Source of the DNA: Takakia lepidozioides
Lineage: Eukaryota > Streptophyta > Takakiopsida > Takakiales > Takakiaceae
Assembly: GCA_030704615.1 (NCBI GenBank)
Contig: CM060733.1
Location: 14,756,001 to 14,820,000 of the forward strand
Direction: 5' to 3'
DNA length: 64,000 nucleotides
The notes under the pieces are model-generated. The model saw only the letters and a list, made by a program, of their open reading frames with translations, ran no database searches and had not been told where the DNA came from. Numbering within the stretch: the first letter of the stretch is position 1; every line of letters starts with the position of its first letter. The translations under genes were made by a program, and so were the position numbers. Positions 34,101 through 48,200 of the stretch are shown one piece after another.

Positions 34101-37100
34101 TTCAAATACAATTGAAGCATCAAATAGACAAAAGAACAATGCACAAGGAAGATAGTTCCTTTTAATAGAGCCCCTACTTTATCCATGTAGATGAGCTCCC
34201 CACCCTTCCCCCTTAATTAATGCTGGCAATACCAGCAACATTTGAGCTATGTGAGCCAACTTGGCTACGGATAAATGCAGCACAGCCTCATAATTCTAGC
34301 TAGGACTTCCTGTCTAAATACTCGGTGCTGTTAACAATCAAGTCTGACTCCCGTGTGGGGAGTCAAAATGTGACGAGAAATGCACAAAATGGAGCCAACC
34401 TGAGGACAGCAGGAAGCATGTGCCAACTGTGCCCCACCATGTACACAGTGGTGCCCCGGGCACGAGCTTCAAGGTCCAGCAGACTGTCTTGCTTCAAAAA
34501 GTAGGTCACATCTGCTATATGCACTCCGACCTGACTCGCAAAGTCATCCATACACCAAGCTTGAAAAATTCTTTATTGTTGGAATTTGAGTGAAGGTACA
34601 CAGTCTTATCCTGTTCCATGGTTCAGGGAAGCTATTTCCTCACACACAAAATGCATCATAAACATTTACACCAGTGGCAACAGTCCACAACAATGTCAAT
34701 GAGATGCACATTGTGAGAGAAGCACACAAATCCAATTGCCGAAAAGCACCCTCCTTCTGTAAGAATACCTCGAGTAGATTGCCAGGCAGCTTCTTCACTG
34801 ACAAAGCATCATCCACATCCTTGCTTCCAGGTGGATCAATGCTGTGTCCAAACAAGCAGACAACTGTCTCAGCCAACTACTAACGAGAAGTGACTGGGAT
34901 TTTATTTCTATAAAATGATTAAGCTCACCTGCAGGTATGATGACAAAACCGCAGATCTCGACGGTGTGAATACTCCTCCTCTGGAATACACCATGGCTGC
35001 TCCTTCGTGTCTTCAGGAAGCTCCTGCAGGGATCTATTATATACAGAGCCACAAAATGCTGAATTCTCAGATGGTTCTAGGATATGGTGCTGGTTTAACC
35101 AAGCTCTGTTTGATTTGGAGACAGCGACATAGTTGTTGGTGTTTTTACTTGCAAATGTCCAACAGAAACAACAATAGAAAAGAAACTTTTATCTGCAAGA
35201 GAGTAGGACAAGATACTCCTTCATGAGAAGTCTGCTGAGGCTCTGCAAATCTCAACAAGCAGGTTGAGCATGACTATAGTTGCCCTTGCTGAGTTTATTA
35301 GTACTGAAACGTAAGGAGTTCCAGTGCTTTTTTCCATCCTAAATGACATCCCACCACATGCAATCCATAATATGGCTGCATCCATTTATTGCTAGTATCA
35401 TCTGTTTGTTAAGGCCTGATTCTCTTTCTGTTAGCCACACCGAAACCAGGTGCTGGCTCTATGGCCTCAAGAGTGGAACAAGAAAAACAAAATGTATATT
35501 GATTTTCATTGATTCCCTCTGTCTTGCTCAATCTTTGTAAAATGGGCCTTGAGGCCCTCCTGGATGTTATAACCTTCTTAGTTTTTGCCCTCCTTTCCAA
35601 CAGTTCTGGCAAAGCATCTTTGGTTCACCCTCATAGCCGTCACCACAAGCTTATCTACCCACGCATACTGTCCAGGAGTCTCTAGGCTTGACCAGCATGT
35701 GCAGGCATTTTGCTATTTGCTTGTAATTATACATTGTCCCATGGCCCCTCCCCCCCCCCCGTGGATGTAAAAATCTTATTCCTCTTTCTTCTTCCCTCTT
35801 CTGACCTCCTCACCCTTTCCAACCCTATCGTTAGTTCACCTGCAATATACCACACAGAAGACTTACGCGGTGCTAAAGGGGGAAGTCGTGATCCCATTCT
35901 CCACCAGCAAAGCCATGGTTTCAGCACTAAGGTCACCAATGGGCCCCAAAATGTGCACTAAGTGACCTCTTGGAATCCTCGATTCTATATCCCAGCCATC
36001 AATTCGGACCACAAATCGCTGCCCTGTCAGGCGATCTCCCTGACGAGTAGACAATCGGACCTGAAAACCAAACACAGCAACGCAACAATTAGGAATCACT
36101 CATTTGAGACTAAATTTTGCAACTGCATCTTGCTTTGTGAATTTGACCTAGGATCCCTCCACCTGGGTGCTGGCATCGGCCTGGAGACCCAAGACAACAA
36201 GATCTCCAGAGACAAAAAAAATAGATGATAAATGTTTTTAGTCCAGGAAGGATCTTGAATGATCAATTGTCAGCTTACCATAGGAATTCGTCGATCCATT
36301 GGTATGCATACCAGATGCTCTCTCCTGAATTCCCACCAAATACTTAGTATCGACAGAACAACTATTTTATGAAAAGACAAACAGACAGTCTCTAGAAAAA
36401 ATAAACAAGGAGTAATGCACAGCGGCTGAGTTAGTCCAGTCCACCTTCCCGCATTTGATTGTGCAATGGCTGCTTCATCTTCTTCAGCTATACACACAAC
36501 ATAATCTCTCTGAACTCTTTGCAGTATCCCAACCACTTCTCCTGTTGGCATGACTCCATAACTGACCCCCCTCAAGCCTGCCCCGATCTCAGTTGTTTCC
36601 TCCAGGTCCAACGGAGGGCCCCCATCATCAAGCAAGTCAGGCAAATATGGATCAAGGCCTGCATCAGGACCTGCAGGTACGGCTAGGGTTCCATGGCCAC
36701 CTTGTTTTGGGGCTTTCCATTGACTCCGCGGAAGCAGCCGTATCTGCCCCAGTGCAAATTCATATCAGATATGCAGAAAGAAGTAAATAACTTCCTTGAG
36801 GGCAACCTATCTTACATGCATGAATGTGCCGTAAGGTATCAAAACGACTATAGTCAATGTGCCAAAGTTACATCAGAAAGTATTAGAACTGCTGACCATA
36901 GTTTGATAGAATGCAAGACCAGACAGAGGCATAAGCTTCAGGGCACCCAATCAATTGTTGAAGAAAAAACTTGTTCAGTGGAACTAGTAGTTACTGGAAA
37001 AGCAATCAGTGGGCAATGTGACCAGCTCAGAGGAACTTACAGCAACCAGATCTCCGTGTATTGACCTATTCTGATGTGCTCGTCCAGCAACAAAGATCTC

Positions 37101-40100
37101 GAACCTAGAAGCCTCCCCTTTGTTGCTGCAGTTTCATAAAACCATCCTCATCAGCTCTTCAAAACGCTGTGGTAACTCCTACACGGCACGATATTGTCCA
37201 ACTCCACAATATAGTTTCTCCTGCCCTTCCTATAATCAGATCAAAGGGAGATGCCATGTCTTTTTAGAAACCGTTCATTCATGGCAGGGGTATGCGCCCT
37301 TGAAGATCAGAAGTCCTTGGACACTTACCTTCACAAGCCACTATGTCATCGAGAAGCAATTCAAGGTCATCTCTTGTGGTCCATCAACCTCTTGGGTCAT
37401 TCTTTCTTTAGTTCAGTCCACATCCTTGTCCCATATGCTCTTTGAGCTTCCTGTGGTCCTTGGAGGTTATAACGTACCTTCCATTACTCGTTTCTATCTT
37501 TCTTCTTTCATGATAAATGTCTTCATCCCTTCATTATTGCCCTTCGTAATTTGTGAGAGGGGAAAACACCCCAGATTAAACTTGATAAACCCTCTCTCTC
37601 AATCTACCTGTCATGGACATAATAAATCATAAAAGATCACACCAGAGGGTGAGAACTACACAGGGTAGAACATCGTGTTATCATGCACCTTGGACGAACA
37701 AACCCTTCCTGAGGATCGTGCTTACTGACATGGAAAATTCCAGTTCGGACACTCCCATCTGAAATACCTGCCTCTATCACATGTCCTGATACACCAATCC
37801 AGAAAGACAGCCGAAAAGAGAAAAGAACAAAGAAGTTCCCATTAGCAACAGCAAAACAACCAATAAAGGAAGAACTAAGAGCACGGCAGATTGGCAAAGA
37901 AGTCATGCTGACCATAAGATCTTTGGTATACCACATTAGGCCCCTGGACAGTAGTCATGGCCAACTCTGTAGCAGTCTGATTATTCTTGCTTCTTTCACG
38001 CTGTGGTGCTTGGGTTTCAGGTCCTAGACCCACAAGCTCTCTGAACTTCTCATGGACATTCTTCAGTTTCTTTCACTTTCTCTATACTTTCTTTCCCTAC
38101 CAGCACCTTTTGGCCATGATTCTTCTCCTCCTCCTCCTCCCTCAGGTAAAGCACAGTCTAACTGGTACACGTTTTTGACAAGCACCCCGACAAACTTCGT
38201 AACCTAAAAACATCAACCACAACCTTGATACCCCAAGAAACATCCAATAGGTGGTGACCCTGACAGGTAATAACAAACACTAACCACCTTCCAAGAGGAA
38301 AAGAACTAAAAGTAGCATGGCCAGAAAGGGAGAAGCCCCAGTACAGCAGTGCTCTAGGGACAACAAAGATAGCAACTGTAGCCCACAAACAGGCAAGGCC
38401 CAAATGCCCAAAGGCATGGGAATCCAACTAAGATAGAGCCAACAAAGCCCGCTAGCAACCAAACAGTGATTTGAGACTGAAGCATAAGCTGGATTTGGAG
38501 TACAACCGCAGCTCCGCCAAAACGCTGCTGCCTACCAATCTCTCTCTGGACATTATAAAGTTTCTTTTTCTTTCTCTCATAATGGTTGACATAAATAATT
38601 GACAGACTATACCTCCTAAGTGTTCATGGAATGCAGCCCCCCCTTTTGCCCCTTTCCTTCCTGTGGTTTCACCATGAGGAGCAGCTCCATCTGTTGATAT
38701 CTCTTCTGTCACAGATGCTTGTGATTGTAACTGTTCCAGATGAGAAATGCCAGTGAGCTAGCTGAATGTAACTAAATTTCTCTGGAGCAAATGACATCAA
38801 AGTTACTGAATCAGATATATATATACAAGTAAGATAAATGTCAATGATAGAATGTTTGACTGGGGTGGATGGACTAACGGAGACACACACATACAGAGAG
38901 TTCCCTCAACAGCCATTTGTCGTCTCTTGCTCAAGAATATAAAGAGAACTAACCAAAGAAACATAGAGCTCCATGACAGAGGTATCATGTTGCCAGAAGC
39001 GTTGGAAATAGTCATTAGCATTGAGCACCTGCATCCAGTCCGTTGAAAGTGCAAATCTGGAGTAATGAATCATTTACAAACAGACCATCTATCCTTGAGA
39101 AGACAATGTACATCTTTGGGCTACAGGCACTGTAATTACTGTTTTTTTTTTTTGTTTTTTTTTGCTTTCTCTCTCTGTTGTTCTACTTTGTCTTGTGGAC
39201 CCTGGGAACCCCCATCAATAGGAATTTCCATTCTTCTTTCTTTCTCTGTTTTACTGTATTCCACAGGGTCTAAGGGTTGAACACGTTTTTTGGTTTTCTC
39301 TTGTTGTACTGGCCTTTTAGGGTTCCTGTGGGGTACATTCATTTTCTTCATTTTCTCCTCCTTTCTATCTGAGCTTTCCAGGACGTTATAAAGTACCATT
39401 TCCTTTCATTTCATTTCTCGCATTGGGGTGCTGTTGACATCGTGTAAGTTTCTCTCAAGTTAAGGTAAGGAAAGGGTGAACCCCCTAGATTACACCTTAT
39501 CATACCCTCAATCATACCCTTGTAAGCCAAGAAAAGCTGTCCTGGAAGGGCCAGCTCACTGAGAAACACATCAAGTGCCAGACCAGGCCCTTCGTAATTT
39601 ATGCAGTAATTTGGTTCTAGTTTCTTAGGACCTCCAGTGGATCTATAAATTCCTTTCCTCCTTTCTTCCTTTCTTTGTCCCTCTCTCAGGTGTAACATCC
39701 TCATCAATGTTCGACAGCAAAAGAAACGCTGTTGCTACAACACTAGCATTGAGATTCACTACAATGTTTAGTATGAACTTCACATGTAGGCCAACATTCA
39801 CTGGACTTCAAAAATGCTCACCTCCACCCCATTTCTGACAGGATTGAAGTCAATAAGTGAAAGGCCTTCTGTAGATTGCTGGATACATTTGTCAATCTCC
39901 GTATGGAGAGGGTTTGGTGGGCACCCAGTCAACACCACTATAGGAATTGTCCCATCAAGATGCTCATAAAACCATGATGCCACTGCTTCAACTCCTGCAA
40001 CGTGTGGAAGGAACAGACAAACAACAAAGCATAGTTACATGATGACTAGTGATCATATACTGTGAAAGCATACCAATGACTAGGTCTGAATGTGTTGACA

Positions 40101-41694
40101 TAAGACAAGCAGAACAACACCACAACTCACCTTAGCTACATAACAAAATGCCAAGGAAAATGTGCCCTAAACAAGGTTTCTCCACATGAACTGTGCACAG
40201 ACACACACACACACACACACACATGTATATCATGCAAATGCAGAGTAAAGCTCCAAACCTACATGCAAACAGTAACCAAATAAAAGCAGAGGATGAGATC
40301 CAATGCAGAAACTGAAGCTCTTTGCTAGGAGAAAACGACGAACTTCAAAAGGAAGAAATGAAATGGCACTTTATAAAAGGAAATAATTCAGAGAACAACA
40401 CAAACAGCTATATTCAAGAGTCAGTTGCAGATAGAAAACTTCTCTCCCACTTGTAGAATAGCAGTGATGTAGACTCCCCCTCCTTACCTTTCAAATGATG
40501 CTTAGGGGCACCTTCAGATAAATCGGAATGCAAGCTCCAGGTATAGACACAGTGCAAGTCATCAAAGAACATGCTGCGACGCCGCCGGTCAGTAAATAGT
40601 GACCTGCATATGCCCTGGATTTTTTCAGGACAAAGACAGCAACCACCTGACTCAAATGAATATGATCACATGAAACAGTACATCTCACTTCAATAGCCTA
40701 ACATATAGACCGACACATTTCATATGAAATAGGATGAGCATACCTCAATTTGGAAGAAATTCGCTGGTTAGAATGTGCCAGAACCTGCCAATCACAGACC
40801 AGCATCCCCCTTTAAAACAGAAAGAACCGAAAATTTTCTCCCAGGACAGTCCCAAGGGTCCATAGGACAAAGTAGAATGAGGTAGAGGGACATGCCCAAT
40901 GAATTGTGCTCACAGTAGGCGTGTTGACATAAACCCCACCCGATCTTAATGAGGGGAAAAGGTGCAAGAGGTTGGAAACAGCAAACAGAAAGTGGAGCAG
41001 AGGAAGAGAAACGCAGCAGGAAGTAGAATCTCACCTCCTTTACAACTGACGCAAGATAAATAACAGCAGTAACCTGAGGAAGCTCCAGAATCTCCCAGTA
41101 GTGAAGCAATGCCTCCACATCTGGAACCTGCAACCCAGTAAATCCACGAATTCTCACCAGCTAAGCTGAAGACATAAAGACATAGAGAAAAACAATCCAC
41201 AGAAGTTCGACTCTCACAGCCACAAAGTTTGACTCGTATGTATTCACAGACTAGATGATTGATAAAAGTGATCTCCTAACATAGGCAAGACAAGGTTGTG
41301 AGTGCGTTGGATTCAGTCAATTTTGTAGGATAAAGTTCATGGAGAGAACCATTCTGAACCTTGGAGTCTTAGGCCCACTACAACACATGCAAAAATTGCA
41401 AGAGTCTGGGGAGAGGACCAAGGACTCAACAATCTCACTGTCAATGATTCTGTGAAGAGTGAATCCCGCTACATATTATACATATTATATCTTCTCAAGT
41501 CCATTAAACCTGAGGAAAATCGTGGAAGAGACTCCCACCACATAGTGAGTGGCATCGGATGGCAAGGAGGGTGCATCCTGTATGCAAGACCCACAAAGAG
41601 CGCTTCCACATGGTATATCATCACGCACATAGACCTCTTGAACTGTAATCCCCACAGAATTGGCACGTTTTTTCATCCGGAACTTTCGAACAAC
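28115..41694 (-). CDS. DIS3L-like exosome exoribonuclease (PIN-CSD-RNB-S1), ~30 exons
   Basis: A processive 3'-5' RNase of the DIS3/RNase II family. Exons (minus): 41694-41539, 41127-41035, 40784-40744, 40603-40488, 39994-39822, 39028-38954, 38730-38613, 37773-37726, 37117-37041, 36743-36445, 36324-36279, 36060-35867, 35033-34929, 34841-34769, 34530-34400, 34032-33900, 33595-33470, 33246-33130, 32913-32849, 32439-32367, 32068-32015, 31428-31390, 30991-30924, 30678-30501, 30188-30075 (or 30078), 29794-29720, about 29600-29437, 29130-29058, 28881-28534, 28416-28115; about 1,220 aa. Visible in order: the CR3 cysteine motif [16 protein letters not shown], a PIN fold lacking the TND-type acidic residue (VVLTGCPP), cold-shock segments ([32 protein letters not shown]), the RNB catalytic loop [16 protein letters not shown] with all four Asp, [19 protein letters not shown], and an S1-like part ([19 protein letters not shown]). 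SVLWTVDPD and the CR3-PIN layout favour DIS3L over DIS3/RRP44. Phases agree at every junction but one (29720/29600). The first exon was not found; ATG 41676 is a possible start. Confidence 0.9.
40199..40222. repeat. (CA)n microsatellite
   Basis: An uninterrupted CA run within an intron of the DIS3L-like gene. Confidence 0.9.
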
Positions 41695-44600
41695 CTACAT
41701 CAACACATGAACCCATTCAAACTTCAGATCCACACTTTGCCAAAATTATGACCACCTGGAAGAAAGTGTTCGTGGTAGGGTAATGTGAGAAGGGAACACA
41801 TTCACAGGCAATACAGATTGTCCAGTGATCCTGGAGAGAAGGATAGAAGAGAGTGAGACACAACAGGAATTTGATGGTGTTCATACCGACAAAGGATAAG
41901 GTGATTAGGTCACATCTATGGCTCGCAGTGTAACCAGAGTTTGATAAAGAGGATAGCCCTGTGACCCACTACCAGCCCAAAAGTCTCTCACAGCGGCATC
42001 GTATCCATCGTACTACCTTAAGCTACTCATAGACCTCATAACTTCCTCCAACTTTCCATTGTCATCTTTCTGTCCCATAGCCCCATCTCTCTCTGTTTCT
42101 TTGAGCACCCCTTAACAATCCCCCCATCATATCGTGCATGTGTGCAGATGGTCAAGCTCCCTAGATATCCCGCCAACCAGTGATATACACTAGACTCCTT
42201 CCTAATTCACGATTCTTTGTATTTTTCCTCTAAGCCTCCCACTTTTTGAGTACTTCTACTAGTTGATAATTTTGTACTTATAGTGGCAACCTCGTTATGA
42301 ACAAGTGTGATTTTGGGGCAAGCCATTAATCACCTCGACCAAGTCTTCTCTCCGTCTCATGGATAGGAAAGTCGTCAGGGGTAAACCCTAAACCCTGGCA
42401 GCTACTAACAGTAGAGACTTGGCAACAAAAACTCAGAAGAATAGTTTTTGCACACTGTTCTATACACAGGCTCCTAAGCTAGAGCTACCCTAAACCACAC
42501 CATTAGTTCATCAGATCCTGCCATCTTCTGGCATTTCTACAATTTCTAACCTTCTCTGCATATTGACCATACGATTTTTTTTATCCAATCCTTGACCATA
42601 GAATTTGGGGCACATAAGCTAGGCAGAATGGAAATTCAACGAGAATAGAGCTTAGTCAGCATATTTTTCTGCTGAATGCATATTCTTTACTTGCCACACT
42701 ATCCCTATCGCTATGGTGAGTGGTAAAGAGAAAGAAGCTCGAAACCTCAGACACACAGGCTCATACGAATTATTTGCTCATTCACTTCATGCACTTTCGT
42801 GGTGACATACAGTGCTCACTGATAGACTGCCCAAAAGACATGAGGGACACACCACATAGATCAGGAAGGCATGGGTGGGCGACAGACCTGGCGATCCAGC
42901 CACCCAGTCATAGCTCCCTGCTTCCACTTGCTTCCTGCAATGCACCTTAGAATCTGGAAAACTGTTCTTAAAACTACAGCTCTAGATTTGAATCTCCAGA
43001 TTCTGATGAAGCCCAATCCAATGCCATATATAACAGCAATCCAGCCACAGCTCCATATTGTCGAATCCTCCAGGCAATTCGGACTTCAGCTCCACATCTT
43101 AAAGTCTTTTTAAGCGTTCCTATTACACCTGCTAAGATGGAAATCACTACTATCGTTAGAAAATAGAACAATTTGGAAGCTACCAGTTCTCTGCCGCTTA
43201 GGAATATCAAATGCTTACAAGAGATCATCAACAATAGCGAGCATGTTACCCTTCTACCCTGCCTGTGCAGCTCCCAACACATTCTACCTAACCATAGCGT
43301 GTCCTTCAACAGTTTCAAACCCAATCAACTCATGATTGGAAATCCCTCCGGTTGGACTCAGCCATATTTCAAATACTCCCTCAGCCACGACCGGCACACC
43401 TGTTTCGCCAGATTTTTCTCCTATGGAAAGGACCGTCATCATCTCCGTTCCTCTACCTCCAGAATAATGCCACTTCCACTCCGCTGCTGGTAATTTCCAT
43501 TGTAAACATCCCAGCCCAAGAACACTCGAGAATAGGGCACGGATTGCTGTGCACGCCCAGCTTCGAAAACTCGACAACTGCCCCCAAAAATGGTGAATGG
43601 TGAATGGAATTCAAAATGGTGAATTTTTCCAAAACATGGGGCTTACATAGTTCTGAGGCAGATCAGGGTGGGCTGGTGGGTTTGCGAGAATCAAGCCATT
43701 CCTGTGCTTCTTGGCAATTGGAGGTCCTTACAAGAAGGACACCCTGTGCGTGTGGGTACCCTGAATACTTGAAACCAAGGCACTAGTACGTTGTGAATTA
43801 TACCCCTTTTGAATCTCCCCTCTGAGCCTATCAACGTTTAGTATTGGAGGTTTCAAACATTCGTTTGCAAGGAAGGATCATGGGATACAAGTAAGATTGA
43901 CCTAGAGCACCCAACAACAGATATGAAGGTGGGTCCCCGAGGCTTCCTGTGAGTGACTTGCAATCATGTTCATGGGACCCATTTGGGAAGTCTCCTCGAC
44001 TGAAGTCAAGCCAACCATCGATCGACCACCTGTTTTCTCACAGTACCCTTGGAAATTTGGAAATCAGACAAGACAAACTGTGAAGACGCCTACATTCTCT
44101 GCCCTACAACAGGCTACTGTGACAGATGTTAGAGGCTGAAGCTTTTCTTTCCTTTGCCAGCATTGCCAACTTAACCTGATTCTGATACAGACTTTTACAC
44201 TTGTCACCTATGATACGTGATCGAGGTCAGCTTCAAAATTCGCCACTGCAATTCTCAATTAAAGCTCAAATGTATGCATGGCGACTAGAGCTACGCTCCA
44301 GTGGAACGGTGCAGATGGGTACTGCCAGATCGAGCAGTAGGTGAGGTGGTTTCCATCGTTGTGCAGGTGCAGCTGTTGACGAAGACATGTTTTATCATTT
44401 AGTATCATTCCACTGTCCAGTCAATGAGACAAACAATATAAAGAGCGGTGAAGAGGGTTTTGGATGATGACGAACAATCCACCAGGCTGTTGTAAGTTTA
44501 CCATACATGGACTTTCCAATACAACAGTCTTGAAAAGGATCGAGTCAGAAGAAAGGGGTGACAAGATTGACAGGCTTCAACACTGCATTGACATTGCCAA

Positions 44601-45243
44601 CCACCATTTAACTCGATTCAAGTCCAGTGAAGCTTATTAGTAATCGAATTTGTCTGTGAGATTTCATTTAGACCTAGAAAATTTGAGAGAGGGAGTCAAG
44701 AGAAGGATTTGCTATTTGGAGGCCACATGTGTGACAATGGCTTGCCATAGCCCCTGACAACCCCTTCAAGAGTTCTCTAAAGTCTTTTTCAGCCTGGCTA
44801 GAAAGCCGTGGGAGAGAGTTTATTAAAGAAAGCAAGGTCTTTCTGTTAAGTTACACAGTAAGCTTGGCTACCTTGGAATGGTATAGAACACAAGTCCCCT
44901 GACAAATCCCAGGATAACCTCTTGTATTGCACACAGCAACAGAAAGAATTATCTGGTGGAAGCTCGAGACGACATGTTTGGAAAGAGAGAACCGAGCAGA
45001 AGCCCACTAGACATAGCACTCCCCCTTGGGAGTGCCCTTGGCCATATAGAAGGGCTGCGGACCAGCTCCAAGTCAAAAGTGAAGTTTGTGAATTCAACCT
45101 CTTATTGATACCTGGTCAGAGAATCAAGTCATGGCCTCTGACGCCGAAACCCCAGTTCAGGGAGGAGAGAACCAGCCCTGCTTGAGGCCAAAAATTGGAG
45201 GGTGTGAAATGAATGCCGGGTAAACTGGCGGCTGTCTTTCAGG
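41695..45243. other. Region between the DIS3L-like 5' end and the bZIP 3' end
   Basis: Should contain the missing first exon and promoter of the DIS3L-like gene and the 3' UTR of the bZIP gene. Two overlapping minus-strand frames (43284-43577 and 42974-43324, about 97 and 116 codons) look somewhat coding but match no family that I know, and no splice sites link them to a neighbour. Confidence 0.35.
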
Positions 45244-48200
45244 TCAAGAATTGTGAACCATAAAATCCCCCATCATCCTTCCTTCGAGACTCTTGCCAGT
45301 TCCAGGGAGCATACAGCTTGACGACATGATGGCATGTGGCTGAGACCGCGACCGGAGGTGAGTGGGTGGAGCAACACCATTTCCATTCGAAATAGGTTCC
45401 ATCCCGCTGGTAAATGCATCAGAGCCCCCCGAAGTCGCCTCACTCACCTGTGATGTACCCAAATCAAGCTTGCTGAATTGTTGTTGCTGGAGGTCGTAAG
45501 CAGAGGGGGTTGCAGTCTGCTGCTGCTGTTATCATGACAAAGCTTTTATTAGAGAGAAATGGAATGGAATGAAATGAAATGGTACTTTATAACGTCCGCA
45601 GAAAGCTCATGGGACAAAAGGGAGAAACCAGAAAGAAGAGAAAAAACCACACCCAAAAGCAGAAACTACTGCTGCCAAGCATTTCTGATTCTCATAATGG
45701 AAGACCTCAGTGAGAGGCAATAAAAGGAGAAGTGTTCTTCAGTTTCGATTTCAGGGAAAGAAACTTTATAAAGTCCAGAGAAGCGTCACCCTCCAACGTT
45801 TCAACCCACAGGCACAGCACAATTTTTAGAGTCAGAAATCAACAACCAACTCACCGGCTGCTGCAAATGCTGCTGGTGCTGTTGCATTTGCTGCTGCTGA
45901 TAGAGCTGCCGAAGTCTCTGAACCTCCTTCTTCAATGCCTCATTATGTGCTGTGATGTCATTGACCCAACACCCCAAATAGAAAACCTATACATCAGTCG
46001 GGGTTAACTAACTGTACCTAAGACTTGAAACTCAGACTTCAAATCTTTGAAAAATAGAAGTATCTTCTACAGTGTCTAGAGTATGTAGTGATCTAGCTAT
46101 CACACGTGACAACACAACCCATACTTGGTGACATCCTTGCAATCAGAGTATATGTGCTAGTCCCAGGACTTAAGGTTTGGGGTCAGCACCAGGCCTTGAT
46201 ATTCAGTTATGTAGGCAGGGGTATCCCAGTAAGATGCGAAATGATACATGCCCAATCCAAAATTAACATGTATTGGTAACTATTCTTTGAGCACTCACTG
46301 GAAACTTTCTTTTTAACACATTGCTGATAACCCAGTGATGCTGGGAGCACTCCTGGTATGAAGATTGCCTACCACAGAAACCTAACTAGTCATGTCCCAT
46401 TTCGTTCACAAACAAGGACAAGGAGAGGAATTGCAGCCAGGAGGGAACTAAGTTAAGAGAAATTTCACTCTCTAAGAAGATCGTAAGGAGGTTCTTACTG
46501 CTTACCCTCCTTGAACCGTTGGCCTTGGGAAAGGGCAGCCATCTTTTGTTTGATTGTGTTGTTGTCGACATTGAGGACCGCTCTGCGATGCTCAAAAAAT
46601 GCCACCTGCGGTGACATTGTGGAGACCTCTGTCTGCAGCCAAACACATGGTCTCAGAGGCAAAACTTCACAAGATGATTATAAGCTGTGTTCCTTATTTC
46701 TGAGCTTAGTTCTGTGTAAAAGAGACTTATGGAGGCTCAATCATCGTTACCAGTTCAGAACCTCCCAGATGAGCATCACCCCGAGACATGTAAGAAGGCC
46801 CCTAAATTTTCCACCACCTAATCAGGAGGTTTTGCAAGCTATCTCAAACGGACCATGGATAGTCCTTGCTCCATTTTGTTGCTGCAAAAAGACTAATAAT
46901 TTCTCCTTTGCATTAATACCCTAATCACCTAGGCCTGAAGCCTGAATACCATGAAACTCCAATGTTGCTAGTCAGAAAGACATAAAGCTCAACTCTCCCA
47001 CAACAGTAAAGATAACATGCAGAGCTTAAGACACAGTAGTAACAAAACACTCAGAGAAACCTCTAACAGAGAACATGGATGATTCAAACAGATATGATCA
47101 TTCAATAATTGGCTCAATCAACTCATTATAACACCTCCCAAACAGGAAAAATATGAATACGCATAGACAGGAAGAAAGTATCGGAGAGAGAAGACTCCGG
47201 CCAAAGCAGGCGTAACTAAGAGCCACTTCGCCTTGTGGCTACTACCCCCTTTCAGGGGGGGGCCCAGAAAGCATCAAGGACGGGAAAACTGGGGCTGGAA
47301 TCCATTTGTCTGAAAATCGAATAACCGTAGGTGCTCTGCTCCAACCAGATTGCCACTCGGAAAGGTCTAAATGAGGTTCTTATGTATACAAAAAGAGGAG
47401 TAGCTTCACACAAGCAACTGGAGAATACATGAATCTCAGTAAGCGGGTCCTCAGATCGAACAAATTATCAACAAGCGCCACCAGTGCCTTGAAGTCCTTA
47501 CAAGCTACATACAACATGACAGGAACTTACGTCCATCAAGGAGCTCATGCAGCATACAGTTTCAATCAACGGCTAAGGAGCCTCGAGGTAGAACCAGCAC
47601 CTGTAAGGTGGTGACACTTCTCTCCAGCTCAGCAATATACTGCAGCTTGCGGACTCGTGAGCGCTGTGCTGACTGCCTGTTGGCCAGGATCCTGGAAACC
47701 AAAGCATATTTAGGTTCACGTAATCCCTCTATTATAACTTTGACCCAGACCGGTTCCTTCAACCTCCCATTGATCAGCAAGTCTCCCATTTGAGAAGAAA
47801 CAAAACATCTAAGCTACTCAGTGCGAGGACCCCATGGAGAAGAGGGTGATCAAGCCAGTAGTGAGCTCTCTTGTGCTTGCAATGATATTTCAATAGAAAT
47901 GAATATCTTGGCTCACCGCTTGGCTCGCTTAGGATCCAGACTTGCATCAAGCCCAGATAAGGACTGCAAGTCCCCTTTCATAAACTGCTGGAAAGAACCA
48001 TCACCATCACCTATACTTTGCACCTCTGGTTCGCTCTTGAACTTGCCAAGACCTGTCCTCAACTCCTCGTTTGACACCTCACTCACGCTGTTGCTATCAG
48101 AGGGAGTCGAAGGGTTTTCAGGGGTTGTTGCAGGGGTTCGCCCTCTCTCTGATGTCCAGGTCTCACTTGCAGAGCTGGCACCTGCATTATTGGCACAAGT

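Larger units (their letters stand above)
38540..45790. repeat. Dispersed family with core ACTTTATAANGTCC
   Basis: Inside introns I see GAAATGGTACTTTATAACGTCC at 45579-45600, and its reverse complement at 39383-39404 followed by similar flanks (GAAAGCTC, GAGAAA..). Shorter matches are AAACTTTATAAAGTCC near 45763, the reverse complement of ACTTTATAATGTCC near 38549, and GAAATGGCACTTTATAA near 40358. The matches extend outward for tens of bases with purine-rich sequence, so they look like fragments of one short interspersed element. Confidence 0.45.

Noticed and set aside
34795-35052. Alternative frame of the DIS3L-like exon ([16 protein letters not shown])
   Set aside because: It is open, but the frame reading [17 protein letters not shown] aligns with the family and joins both neighbours in phase, so the other is incidental.
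43284-43577. First exon of the DIS3L-like gene
   Set aside because: The 97-codon frame does not resemble the short N-terminus of DIS3L and no in-phase donor to the acceptor at 41694 was found.
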